A DNA stretch of 64,000 bases from an uncultured Eubacterium sp. (GTDB taxonomy: Bacteria > Bacillota > Clostridia > Lachnospirales > Lachnospiraceae), in contig CAJTVR010000006.1 of the NCBI GenBank assembly GCA_910580075.1, positions 22,747-86,746 on the forward strand, written 5' to 3'. Positions 9,109 through 17,186 of this stretch are shown here, piece after piece; positions within the stretch are counted from its first letter, which is position 1; each line of letters begins with the position of its first letter. A program made the position numbers and the translations under genes. The notes below the pieces were generated by a model, which saw only the letters and a program-made list of their open reading frames with translations, made no database searches and was not told the origin of the DNA.

Positions 9109-10023
9109 ATGATCAGGTATGACGTAAGTACGGTATGTCCCGGACATAACTTTGATATCACAGGAGTTTCCTATATTGGCGCGCCGCTTTCAGGCACAGC
9201 CGTATATATTACCCGTAAAATTGCAGCAAAAGCTGAAATGCTCACAGAAGCAGAGCACTGTCTGGTTTTTGCGGAAAACGGGGTTGCTCTTTCCGAATCA
9301 CTGAGGAAAAAACATGCAGTCATTTATTCCGATCATCCTCAGCTTGATTATGCCAGAGTAGCACTGCAGCTGGAAGAAATGCAGAAGAAAGAAGATGCTT
9401 TGTATAAGTATCATCTTCACGAAGACGGATATTATGTCAGTGAAAATGCACATATCGGGGCAGGGGCTTATATAGAGCCAGGATGCCTGATCGGCCATCA
9501 TGTCAAGATAGGAAAACATGCGGTTATTTTAAAAGGAGCTGTTATAAAACATGCACAGATTGGCGATTATTTCCTGGCAAATGAATATGCAGTAATAGGA
9601 GCAGGCGGATTTACGATGACGGACGATGTAAATGGTGATAAGTTCAGGATTCCGTCTATGGGAGGAGTAAAAATCGGCAGTCATGTAGAGGCCGGTGTTC
9701 ATAACAATATTTCAAGAGGCTCAGGCGGAGATACAGTTCTGGAAGACTGCGTAAAACTGGATGCATTTGTGCATATAGGCCATGATGCCAGACTGATGAA
9801 AAATACAGAGGTCACAGCCGGAGCAATAGCCGGAGGCTATACGGTTATAAAAAATCATGCGTTTATCGGGCTGAATGCAGCACTTCGAAACCGTATCGAA
9901 ATCGGGAGCCATGCAGTTATCGGAATGGGTGCGGTAGTGACCAGAGATGTCGAATCTGGATTGACTGTGGCAGGAAATCCGGCAAAGGAACTGACAAAAT
10001 CAAAAATATACAATCATATATGA
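9109..10023 (+). CDS. LpxD-like hexapeptide acyltransferase
   Basis: About 304 residues. The N-terminal domain (residues 1-105) is followed by a long left-handed beta-helix (VSENAHIGAGAYIEPG onward). The middle resembles LpxD, with GAGGF, then a FRIPSMGGVKIGSHVEAG segment and ISRG. LpxD N-acylates UDP-glucosamine derivatives in lipid A synthesis. In this Gram-positive-type genome the enzyme is more likely to N-acylate a UDP-amino sugar of the surface glycan. The ATG at 9109 is preferred over 9100 because the AGAGGA site (9095-9100) then has proper spacing. It lies beside the WbpD-like gene, so the two may use the same sugar or successive amino groups. Confidence 0.75.
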   Translation: MIRYDVSTVCPGHNFDITGVSYIGAPLSGTAVYITRKIAAKAEMLTEAEHCLVFAENGVALSESLRKKHAVIYSDHPQLDYARVALQLEEMQKKEDALYKYHLHEDGYYVSENAHIGAGAYIEPGCLIGHHVKIGKHAVILKGAVIKHAQIGDYFLANEYAVIGAGGFTMTDDVNGDKFRIPSMGGVKIGSHVEAGVHNNISRGSGGDTVLEDCVKLDAFVHIGHDARLMKNTEVTAGAIAGGYTVIKNHAFIGLNAALRNRIEIGSHAVIGMGAVVTRDVESGLTVAGNPAKELTKSKIYNHI

Positions 10024-10040
10024 GCAGGGAGGATGGTTTT

Positions 10041-11084
10041 ATGCTGCGGCAGTTGTTAAGAAAAAGCCAGCTGGCAGATTATTTATATGTAAGTGCAAGA
10101 AATGCTTTATCAGCAGAACGGAGGCAGTCTGTGATAGATTTTTACCGCAGCAGCCGTTATCTGCATTATGAGACGCTGGGAGATAAAAATCCGGATAAAG
10201 TCATCTATATGCTGGATCCGGTAAAGTCATATACAAGCGGATTTTTTTCCAATCTGTCTATGGTGCTTTTTAAGTATGACTTTGCGCATGAACACGGCAT
10301 GGAGCCAGTCACATATAAAGGAAATCTGACGCATTATGCCGAGCCGGAACGGTTTCTGGGCACTGATAATTACTTTGAATATTTTTTCAGACAGCCGGCG
10401 GGAATCAGACTGGAAGACGCTCTGAGCAGCCGGCATGTTATATGGGGAGAAGGAAAACATTTAACAAAATACGACAGCCTTTCTATGGAAAAGCAGGACG
10501 GAATTCTGATTCGTGAATTGAAAAAGAATCTGATATTCAGGGACGAAGTGTTTCAGGAAATGGAGAAGTCCCGCAAAGAGTTCATAGGAAATAAAAAGGT
10601 ACTGGGAGTCAAATACCGGGGGACAGGGTATAAGGAAAAATTAAAAGGCCACCCGGTATTTATACCTCCGCAGGAATTAATCGGGCATGTAAAGAAAATG
10701 TACAGTTATGGATTTGACTCCATTTATCTGGCGACCGAAGATGAAACTGCTTTGAAACAGTTTGAAAAGTATTTTGGAAACAGGCTGATCTATGACCGCA
10801 GCATCCTGCGGGCGGGTGAAGGACAGATTCACGTTGACCTGGCAAGGAGCAGTCCGAAAGATCATACAGCGTACAGGGAAGGGCTGAACGTGCTGAAAGA
10901 TGTCTGGGTACTGTCTCATGCAGCCGCATTTGCAGGTTCACAGTGCGGAGTGACAAGATTTGCAGACCTGTTCAACAGAGCTTATTGTAAAAACAGATAT
11001 GAGTACCTGGACATTATAGATAAAGGTGTATATAAAAAGGGCCGTAATTCTATTAAAGAAGGAAAAAAACGTTACCAGTTATAA
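10041..11084 (+). CDS. Putative GT-B glycosyltransferase, fucosyltransferase-superfamily-like
   Basis: About 347 residues. The central segment LGVKYRGTGY, then HPVFIPPQ and FDSIYLATEDETALKQFEKYFG, resembles the nucleotide-sugar half of GT11/GT23/NodZ-type fucosyltransferases (an H/Y-R-G-T/D loop and a 'x-AxEDE' strand). A C-terminal SHAAAFAGSQCGVTRFADLF segment also matches the conserved end of that superfamily. The donor is probably GDP-linked, but fucose is not implied; a GDP-heptose or modified 6-deoxy sugar made in the same locus would be an alternative. ATG 10041 has an ideal AGGGAGG site (10026-10032); ATG 10020 would overlap the previous stop. Confidence 0.6.
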   Translation: MLRQLLRKSQLADYLYVSARNALSAERRQSVIDFYRSSRYLHYETLGDKNPDKVIYMLDPVKSYTSGFFSNLSMVLFKYDFAHEHGMEPVTYKGNLTHYAEPERFLGTDNYFEYFFRQPAGIRLEDALSSRHVIWGEGKHLTKYDSLSMEKQDGILIRELKKNLIFRDEVFQEMEKSRKEFIGNKKVLGVKYRGTGYKEKLKGHPVFIPPQELIGHVKKMYSYGFDSIYLATEDETALKQFEKYFGNRLIYDRSILRAGEGQIHVDLARSSPKDHTAYREGLNVLKDVWVLSHAAAFAGSQCGVTRFADLFNRAYCKNRYEYLDIIDKGVYKKGRNSIKEGKKRYQL

Positions 11085-11137
11085 AGATAGTGTATGTAAT
11101 GGCTGGCTGAATAAACGCTCAGGGGGAAGAAAAACTG

Positions 11138-11800
11138 ATGACAGAAAATGAACGGGTGCAAAAGCATTTAGATTTGCTGATACAGAGATATCCAAAGCTG
11201 GTATCGTCTGCAAAGGAGATTATGGATGCTTTTTTTATGATGAAGGACTGTTTCGAACACGGCGGCAAGCTGCTGACGGCAGGAAACGGCGGTTCGGCAG
11301 CTGACTGTGAGCATATTGCGGGTGAGCTGGTAAAAAGTTTTCGGATGCCGAGGCCTGTTACGAAAGAATATGCCGGCAGATTAAAGGAAGCAGACGCTGT
11401 TATTGGTGAAAAACTGGCCGGGAATCTGGAACGGGGACTGCCAGTACTTCCGCTGACAGCTTTTGAAGCATTGATTACAGCATATATAAACGATAAAGAC
11501 GGGCAGGATGTTTTTGCACAGCAGCTGTCTGTATATGGAAATAAAGGAGATGTATTTCTAGCCATTTCGACATCGGGCAGCAGTATAAATATTTTAAATG
11601 CTGCCGCTGCCGCCAGGGCAGGCGGGATAAAAATTATCGGTCTTACAGGAGCTGACGGGGGCAGGCTGGCAAAAGCGGCAGATACTGCGGTCAGGGTTCC
11701 TGAGACAGAAACCTATAGAATTCAGGAACTGCATCTGCCAGTGTATCACTGCTGGTGTCTGATGCTGGAAGAGTATTTTTTTGGAGAAAACGAAAAATAG
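11138..11800 (+). CDS. gmhA: Phosphoheptose isomerase
   Basis: A 220-residue SIS-domain protein converting sedoheptulose 7-phosphate to D-glycero-D-manno-heptose 7-phosphate. The phosphate-binding loop GNGGSAADCEHIAGELVKSF is a GmhA hallmark. ISTSGSSINIL and the C-terminal ELHLPVYHCWC segment (with the catalytic Glu/His pair) also match. The next gene encodes the heptose-7-phosphate kinase, so these are the first two steps towards GDP-D-glycero-alpha-D-manno-heptose, as in Gram-positive S-layer glycan loci. The later steps (gmhB, hddC) are not in the window. Confidence 0.92.
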   Translation: MTENERVQKHLDLLIQRYPKLVSSAKEIMDAFFMMKDCFEHGGKLLTAGNGGSAADCEHIAGELVKSFRMPRPVTKEYAGRLKEADAVIGEKLAGNLERGLPVLPLTAFEALITAYINDKDGQDVFAQQLSVYGNKGDVFLAISTSGSSINILNAAAAARAGGIKIIGLTGADGGRLAKAADTAVRVPETETYRIQELHLPVYHCWCLMLEEYFFGENEK

Positions 11801-11810
11801 GAGAATGGAT

Positions 11811-12812
11811 ATGATTATTACCAGAACGCCGCTGCGGATATCATTTTTTGGCGGAGGTACGGACCTGCCAGGTTTTTACAAAAGATTTGGCGGTGAAGTG
11901 ATATCTGCAACAATTGACAAATATCTGTATATTACCTGCAGACATATGCCTCCATTTTGGAATTATAAGCACAGGCTTGTGTATGGGTCCAATACGGAAA
12001 TGGTTTCCAGTGCAGACGAAATTGATCATCCGTCGATTCGGGAAACACTGCGGTTTCTGGATATCGGATACGGAATTGATATGCACTATAACACAGATAT
12101 TCCGGCCCGTTCAGGAATAGGTTCCAGTTCATCTTTTACAGTCGGGCTTTTAAATGCACTGAATGGGCTGAACGGGAAAATGATGTCCAAATATGAACTG
12201 ATGAAAGACAGTATTTTTGTGGAACAGGAAATGATCAGGGAGCCTGTAGGCTCACAGGACCAGACAGCAGCAGCCTATGGAGGATTTAATCATATGATAT
12301 TCCGTCAGGACGGAGAAATCGAAGTACATCCTGTGACCATTTCACAAAAAAGAAGGAATGATTTAAACAGGCATCTGCTGCTTGTATTCACTGGTTTTCA
12401 GAGATATTCCAAAAACATAGAAAAAAAGAAAATTGAAAATATAGACAAAAATATAGAAAATCTGCTGGAAATGAAAAAATATACTGCGCAGTCTGTCAGC
12501 ATTCTCAATTCCGGCACAGATATCTGTGAGTTTGGTTCTCTGCTGAATGAAACATGGAGGAAGAAAAAAGAATTGTCAGACAATGTATCAGATGTACGTA
12601 TAGATGCCCTCTATCAGCTGGGAATGGAAAACGGAGCTGTCGGCGGCAAGCTGTTAGGTGCCGGAGGCGGAGGATTTATGCTCTTTTTTGTAAAGCCGGA
12701 AAATAGGAAAAGGCTGAAGGAGGCGCTGCACGGGTTTTTACAGGTTCCGTTTACTTTTGATCATACTGGAAGCCAGGTTATTTATTACAGGCCGGAAGAT
12801 GAAATGATGTAA
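11811..12812 (+). CDS. hddA: D-glycero-alpha-D-manno-heptose 7-phosphate kinase
   Basis: About 333 residues, GHMP kinase superfamily. It begins MIITRTPLRISFFGGGTDLP, the usual HddA start. The ATP loop is PARSGIGSSSSFTVGLLNAL, and the C-terminal glycine motif is GGKLLGAGGGGFM. It phosphorylates O1 of heptose 7-phosphate to the 1,7-bisphosphate. ATG 11811 is chosen because TAGGAGA lies 6 bp upstream and the protein then starts as in homologues; an upstream in-frame ATG (11781) lies inside gmhA. Confidence 0.9.
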   Translation: MIITRTPLRISFFGGGTDLPGFYKRFGGEVISATIDKYLYITCRHMPPFWNYKHRLVYGSNTEMVSSADEIDHPSIRETLRFLDIGYGIDMHYNTDIPARSGIGSSSSFTVGLLNALNGLNGKMMSKYELMKDSIFVEQEMIREPVGSQDQTAAAYGGFNHMIFRQDGEIEVHPVTISQKRRNDLNRHLLLVFTGFQRYSKNIEKKKIENIDKNIENLLEMKKYTAQSVSILNSGTDICEFGSLLNETWRKKKELSDNVSDVRIDALYQLGMENGAVGGKLLGAGGGGFMLFFVKPENRKRLKEALHGFLQVPFTFDHTGSQVIYYRPEDEMM

Positions 12813-12841
12813 GAAATTGCCTGAGAGGATGGTTTAATTTA

Positions 12842-13810
12842 ATGATGAATGTAAGAGACAGATTCTTTCATACGGTATACGAAAACGTAAAAAACGGAGC
12901 AGATATTGTAATTGTCAGTTCCGACCTCGGAGCCCCGGGCCTGGATGATTTTAGAAAAGACTATCCGCATAGATTTGTGAATACCGGGATCGCAGAACAG
13001 AATGCGATTGCAGCAGCATCGGGACTTGCGCTTGCTGGAAAAACAGCCATTGCATACGGGCTGAACCCGTTTTCAGTCACCCGCACTTTTGACCATATCA
13101 GAAATCTTATGGCTTCCCTGCAGATTCCGTTTACTGTGGCAGCATTAAAAGCCGGAACCTGTACGGCGCAGGCGGGATTTTCGCATATAGCAGCTGAAAA
13201 TATTTCCCTGCTGCGCACACTTCATAATATCAGGATTATAAATCCGTCAGATGAGATGATAGCGCAAAAAGCGGCAGCCGAGGTTTATGAAAAACCTCAG
13301 CCCCGTTACATTCAGTTTGACCCTTTTATAGCAGGGAGGCTCTATACAGAATCAGAAGCAGATTTTAAGAAAGGGTTTGCAGTAAGCGGCGCAGACAGCG
13401 GTACGGTCATCGTGTCATATGGGATATGGGCATATGAAATAAAAAAAGAAATAGAGAAGAAACATCTGCCTGCAAAGCTGATAGACTGCTTTGCGCTTCC
13501 TGCTGATACGGATGCTCTGCTTGATGAAATCAAAGGGTGCAGGAAAATAATTACAGTAGAAGACGGAACTGACAGCGGCGGCATTGGAAGCATGATGCTT
13601 GAAATCATGAATGATTATGGGATAACAATACCGCTCAGGCGGATGTCCTTAAGATTTCGAAACGGATATCCTTCAGTGCTGACAGACAGAGAGCAGATTT
13701 TTAAAGAAGAAAACCTGACGATGGATGCGCTGAGACAAGAGATAGAAAGCCGGCGGGTATTGGAAAATCAAATCATAGATACTCTGAAAAAAGAAACGGA
13801 AGCCAGGTGA
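12842..13810 (+). CDS. Transketolase, C-terminal subunit (pyrimidine-binding and C domains)
   Basis: A 322-residue half-transketolase. GIAEQNAIAAASGLALAG contains the glutamate that activates thiamine diphosphate. AGFSHIAAENISLLR matches the GPTHQ..ED region of whole transketolases. It is encoded just upstream of, and overlapping by 4 bp, the N-terminal half; this is the reverse of the order of domains in one-chain transketolases. A dedicated transketolase could supply sedoheptulose 7-phosphate to GmhA. Alternatively it could transfer a two-carbon unit onto a keto sugar, as ThDP enzymes do in branched-sugar pathways. Confidence 0.88.
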   Translation: MMNVRDRFFHTVYENVKNGADIVIVSSDLGAPGLDDFRKDYPHRFVNTGIAEQNAIAAASGLALAGKTAIAYGLNPFSVTRTFDHIRNLMASLQIPFTVAALKAGTCTAQAGFSHIAAENISLLRTLHNIRIINPSDEMIAQKAAAEVYEKPQPRYIQFDPFIAGRLYTESEADFKKGFAVSGADSGTVIVSYGIWAYEIKKEIEKKHLPAKLIDCFALPADTDALLDEIKGCRKIITVEDGTDSGGIGSMMLEIMNDYGITIPLRRMSLRFRNGYPSVLTDREQIFKEENLTMDALRQEIESRRVLENQIIDTLKKETEAR

Positions 13811-14712
13811 ACAGTTTGAATGTAAAAGACTATTATGAAAAATCGTACCAGCTGAGACGCCGGTTTCTTGAAATCTTTACCGGACTTGGCTACGGGCATC
13901 TGACCACAGCTTTTTCGGAAACGGAGATCCTGACCGCATTGTTTGAACAAATCATCCGTTTTGATGAAAGTAAAAAGCCTGTAGATAAATTTGTATTAAG
14001 TAAAGGACATGGTGCCGGAATGCTGTTTCCGGTTTTGGAAGATATGGGTATTTTCACAAAAGAAGAAACAGCAGCTATGCTGCAAAAGGGCGGAGATATT
14101 CTGCGTCTGAGAGAATACGTGTATCCGGGTTTTGAATTTTACGGAGGCTCTCTGGGCATCGGAATAGGCATGGCTGCCGGACTGGCGCTCGGGCTGAAAC
14201 TGAAACGGTCGGACAGCATAGTATACTGCCTGATGGGAGATGCAGAGTGCTATGAAGGAGCCGTATGGGAAGCGATGCTGTTTGCTTCTCATTACAGTCT
14301 GAATAACCTTGTAGTGATTGTGGACAGAAACTACCTGGGCTGTTCTGATTTCACGGAAAATATGTGCCGGCTGGAGCCGTTTGCAGAAAAATGGAGCAGC
14401 TGTAACTGGGAGACAGCTGAAATAAACGGTCACTCATACGAAGAGCTGTTTATGGTACTTTCCGGTGTGAGAAAGAGAAAAACTTCAAAACCTTTATGCA
14501 TTATTGCGGATACAGTAAAAGGGAAAGGCCTGGATTATTTATGCAATATTCCGCTGAATCATGGATTTATGCCGACGGGAAGCAGTGCAGAGACGGCATT
14601 TAAAATGCTGGGGCATACAGGGATATCTTCCAATGACCCAAAAGCAGTATGTACGGAAGGAGCAAAAATGAAAGGAGAAAAAATTGAAGCTGATACTGAT
14701 ACATCCCAATGA
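13807..14712 (+). CDS. Transketolase, N-terminal subunit (ThDP-binding)
   Basis: A 301-residue partner of the preceding gene. LSKGHGAG (near residue 60), GGSLGIGIGMAAG and the ThDP/metal motif GDAECYEGAVWEA followed by NNLVVIVDRN are all transketolase signatures (GDGE..EG.VWEA in the family, with Ala for the second Gly). The start is GTG 13807, which overlaps the TGA of the first subunit gene. The 3' end overlaps the radical SAM gene by 29 bp. This places carbon-transfer chemistry and radical chemistry in one translationally coupled unit. Confidence 0.88.
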   Translation: MNSLNVKDYYEKSYQLRRRFLEIFTGLGYGHLTTAFSETEILTALFEQIIRFDESKKPVDKFVLSKGHGAGMLFPVLEDMGIFTKEETAAMLQKGGDILRLREYVYPGFEFYGGSLGIGIGMAAGLALGLKLKRSDSIVYCLMGDAECYEGAVWEAMLFASHYSLNNLVVIVDRNYLGCSDFTENMCRLEPFAEKWSSCNWETAEINGHSYEELFMVLSGVRKRKTSKPLCIIADTVKGKGLDYLCNIPLNHGFMPTGSSAETAFKMLGHTGISSNDPKAVCTEGAKMKGEKIEADTDTSQ

Positions 14713-16192
14713 CCAGAAAGCGGTATACGGGGATACATTAGAATATGCTGCCTGTGAGCCGCCCTACTGGTGTGCTGCTGCGGCACAGTACTGCCGGGAA
14801 CATGGCATGGAAGTCAGTATTCTTGATGCAGAAGCAGAGAATCTGTCTGCAGAAGAAACAGGAGAAAGAGTCAGGGCATATGGGCCGGACCTTGCCGGTA
14901 TTTTTGTAACAGGTACAAATCTGTCGGCTTCCACACAGAAGATGCAGGGAGCCGGCCTGGCATGTCGTGAAATAAAAAAAGAAGATGCGCAGATCCCGGT
15001 GTTTTACTGGGGGCTTCATCCATCGGCACTTCCAGAAAGAACACTTAGGGAAAATGAGGCAGATTATGTAGTGACGGGCGAAGGATTTGATACAATCCTG
15101 AATCTGGCCCATTATCACAGCGGACAGGATACAGCATTTTGTGAAGAGAATTTAAAAGGTCTGTGCTATAGGGAAGTGAATCAGGGAAAGGAAGAAATCA
15201 GGAGGTTTGGAACTTCAGATTTTTTAGAGACAAAGGATATGCCGCTTCCGGCCTGGGACCTGCTGCCAATGGAAAAATACATGCCCCATAACTGGCATAT
15301 TATGGGTGAAACAAGCCCGGAAGAAGCAAAAGGCAGATATGGCGTTATTTCGACATCGATTGGCTGTCCGTATAACTGTTCTTTCTGTGCGGTATCTGCG
15401 CTGTATGGCACAAAGAAACTGCGATTCTGGGATACAGAAAAGGTTGTCAGCGAGATAGAACGTCTTGTAACGGAATATAACGTGAAGTATATCAAAATAC
15501 TGGATGAATGCTTTGTCCTGAAGAGAGATTACGTTATGGAGCTGTGCAGCCGTCTTGCCGAGAAGCATTTTGATATTAATATATGGGCTTATGCAAGGGT
15601 TGATACGGTAGATCCTGAAATATTAGCAGTACTGAAAAGTGCCGGTGTGAAATGGCTCGCTTATGGCATAGAGAGTGCGGATGAAAAGGTGCTTTCAGGT
15701 GTTTCGAAATCTCAGTACAATGCGGACAGAATCAGGGATGCCGTGCGCTGGACAAAGGAAGCAGGAATCAGCATCATTGCGAATTTTATGTTTGGACTTC
15801 CTGATGACACAGAAGAATCCATGCGAAACACACTGCATGTCTGCAAAGAAATATGTCCGGAGTGGATCAATTTTTATGTGACAATGCTTTATCCGGGATC
15901 GAAAGATTATCTGGACGCCGTTGAGTCTGGAAAGATAAAAGATGATAAATGGATTCAGTATGCGCAGTACAGTTACGAATGTACGCCCGGGGGGGGGTAT
16001 TTTCTGACACCCCGGGAAGTACTGGCTTTCAGGGACAAAGCTTTTTGTGAATTTTTTGAAGGAAATGACAGATATTTCGAACTGATTCGCACGAAATTCG
16101 GGCAGCAGTATGCAGACCGTATAAAGGTAATGACAAAACGCAGGCTTCGCAGGAAGCTGCTGGAAGACGACAGTTTTGATACTTGGAGATAA
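14684..16192 (+). CDS. B12-binding-domain radical SAM protein of the glycan locus
   Basis: A 502-residue protein. Residues 1-150 look like a cobalamin-binding Rossmann domain (PPYWCAAAAQYCREHGMEVSILD, GLHPSALPE, then DYVVTGEG), though a DxHxxG lower-ligand motif is absent. The radical SAM cluster site is GCPYNCSFCAVSALYG (CxxxCxxC) near residue 228, followed by a normal SAM barrel. Family members methylate, rearrange or deoxygenate unactivated carbons. Its position between transketolase and two SDR genes suggests it acts on a sugar, which is inference. TTG 14684 follows AAAGGAG (14671-14677). The coding sequence contains a G9 tract at codons 436-438. Confidence 0.82.
   Translation: MKLILIHPNDQKAVYGDTLEYAACEPPYWCAAAAQYCREHGMEVSILDAEAENLSAEETGERVRAYGPDLAGIFVTGTNLSASTQKMQGAGLACREIKKEDAQIPVFYWGLHPSALPERTLRENEADYVVTGEGFDTILNLAHYHSGQDTAFCEENLKGLCYREVNQGKEEIRRFGTSDFLETKDMPLPAWDLLPMEKYMPHNWHIMGETSPEEAKGRYGVISTSIGCPYNCSFCAVSALYGTKKLRFWDTEKVVSEIERLVTEYNVKYIKILDECFVLKRDYVMELCSRLAEKHFDINIWAYARVDTVDPEILAVLKSAGVKWLAYGIESADEKVLSGVSKSQYNADRIRDAVRWTKEAGISIIANFMFGLPDDTEESMRNTLHVCKEICPEWINFYVTMLYPGSKDYLDAVESGKIKDDKWIQYAQYSYECTPGGGYFLTPREVLAFRDKAFCEFFEGNDRYFELIRTKFGQQYADRIKVMTKRRLRRKLLEDDSFDTWR
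15989..15997 (+). repeat. Poly-G9 tract inside the radical SAM gene
   Basis: CCC followed by nine G, three glycine codons in frame. Gain or loss of one G gives a stop within about 20 codons and removes the last ~60 residues. Confidence 0.95.
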
Positions 16193-16196
16193 ATGA

Positions 16197-17186
16197 ATGG
16201 AAAAAGACAAAAAAATTTATGTGGCGGGCCATACAGGGCTTATCGGTTCAGCAATTGCCAGAGAGCTCAAAAAACAGGGATATCAGAATCTGCTTTTCAT
16301 AAATCACAGCAGTCTGGATTTGAGAAACCAGCAGGAGGTAAACTGTTTTTTTGAGCATGAAAAGCCTGATTATGTGTTTATGGCGGCGGCAGCTGTGGGC
16401 GGAGTGGCTGCAAACGACAGACTTCCTGCAACATTTTTTTATGATAATATGGCAATGGGACTGAATGTGATTCATGCATCTTATAACGCCGGCGTGAAGA
16501 AACTTTTGTATCTTGGCAGCAACTGCATTTATCCGAAAGATGCGCCGCAGCCTTATAAAGAAACATCCCTGCTTACTGGCTCGTTAGAGAAGACAAATGA
16601 AGCATATGCAGTAGCAAAGATTGCATGTCTAAAGATGTGTGAATTTTATAACCGGGAGTATGGGACAGATTATATCTCATGTATGCCTTGCAGCGCTTAC
16701 GGGCCAGGCGACAGTTTTGATCCGGAAAATTCCCATGTCATTGCGGCGCTGATCAATAAGTTTCATGAAGCAAAAGTAAACCAGAGCCCGCAGGCTGTAA
16801 TGTGGGGCAGCGGCAAGCCGTACCGTGAATTTATATTTATGGATGATATTGCAAGGGCAGCTGTTTTTCTAATGAAGCATTATTCAGGAAATGAAACGGT
16901 AAATATTGGAACAGGGATGGAATATACAATCGGAGAACTTGCAGAGGTTATACGTTCGGTAGTCGGATACGAAGGAAAGATTATCCATGATACGTCAAAG
17001 CCGGATGGAGTGCCTAAAAAACTGATAGATTCCAGCAAACTGTATGCAATGGGCTGGAAGCCTGAGATACCGTTTGAACAGGGAATCCGCATCACTTATG
17101 AAGAATATGTGAAGCAGCAGACAGCATTAAAATACGGAGCAGGTCAAAGAAAGACAGGAGGAGAAAAGAAATGTCAAAAATACTAG
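16197..17186 (+). CDS. GDP-L-fucose synthase-like reductase/epimerase (SDR)
   Basis: A 329-residue extended SDR. The cofactor loop is AGHTGLIGSAIA, the catalytic residues are in SNCIYP and in YAVAK, and PYREFIFMDD and VNIGTGMEYTI match GDP-fucose synthase (WcaG/Fcl). Homologues in heptose loci act as epimerase/reductases on GDP-6-deoxy-4-keto-heptose (Campylobacter Mlgh-type enzymes), and ColC does so for colitose. With GmhA/HddA and a ColD-like enzyme here, the substrate may be a GDP-(dideoxy)-4-keto-heptose or hexose. ATG 16197 is preceded by GGAGA; the 3' end overlaps the next gene by 16 bp. Confidence 0.8.
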   Translation: MEKDKKIYVAGHTGLIGSAIARELKKQGYQNLLFINHSSLDLRNQQEVNCFFEHEKPDYVFMAAAAVGGVAANDRLPATFFYDNMAMGLNVIHASYNAGVKKLLYLGSNCIYPKDAPQPYKETSLLTGSLEKTNEAYAVAKIACLKMCEFYNREYGTDYISCMPCSAYGPGDSFDPENSHVIAALINKFHEAKVNQSPQAVMWGSGKPYREFIFMDDIARAAVFLMKHYSGNETVNIGTGMEYTIGELAEVIRSVVGYEGKIIHDTSKPDGVPKKLIDSSKLYAMGWKPEIPFEQGIRITYEEYVKQQTALKYGAGQRKTGGEKKCQKY

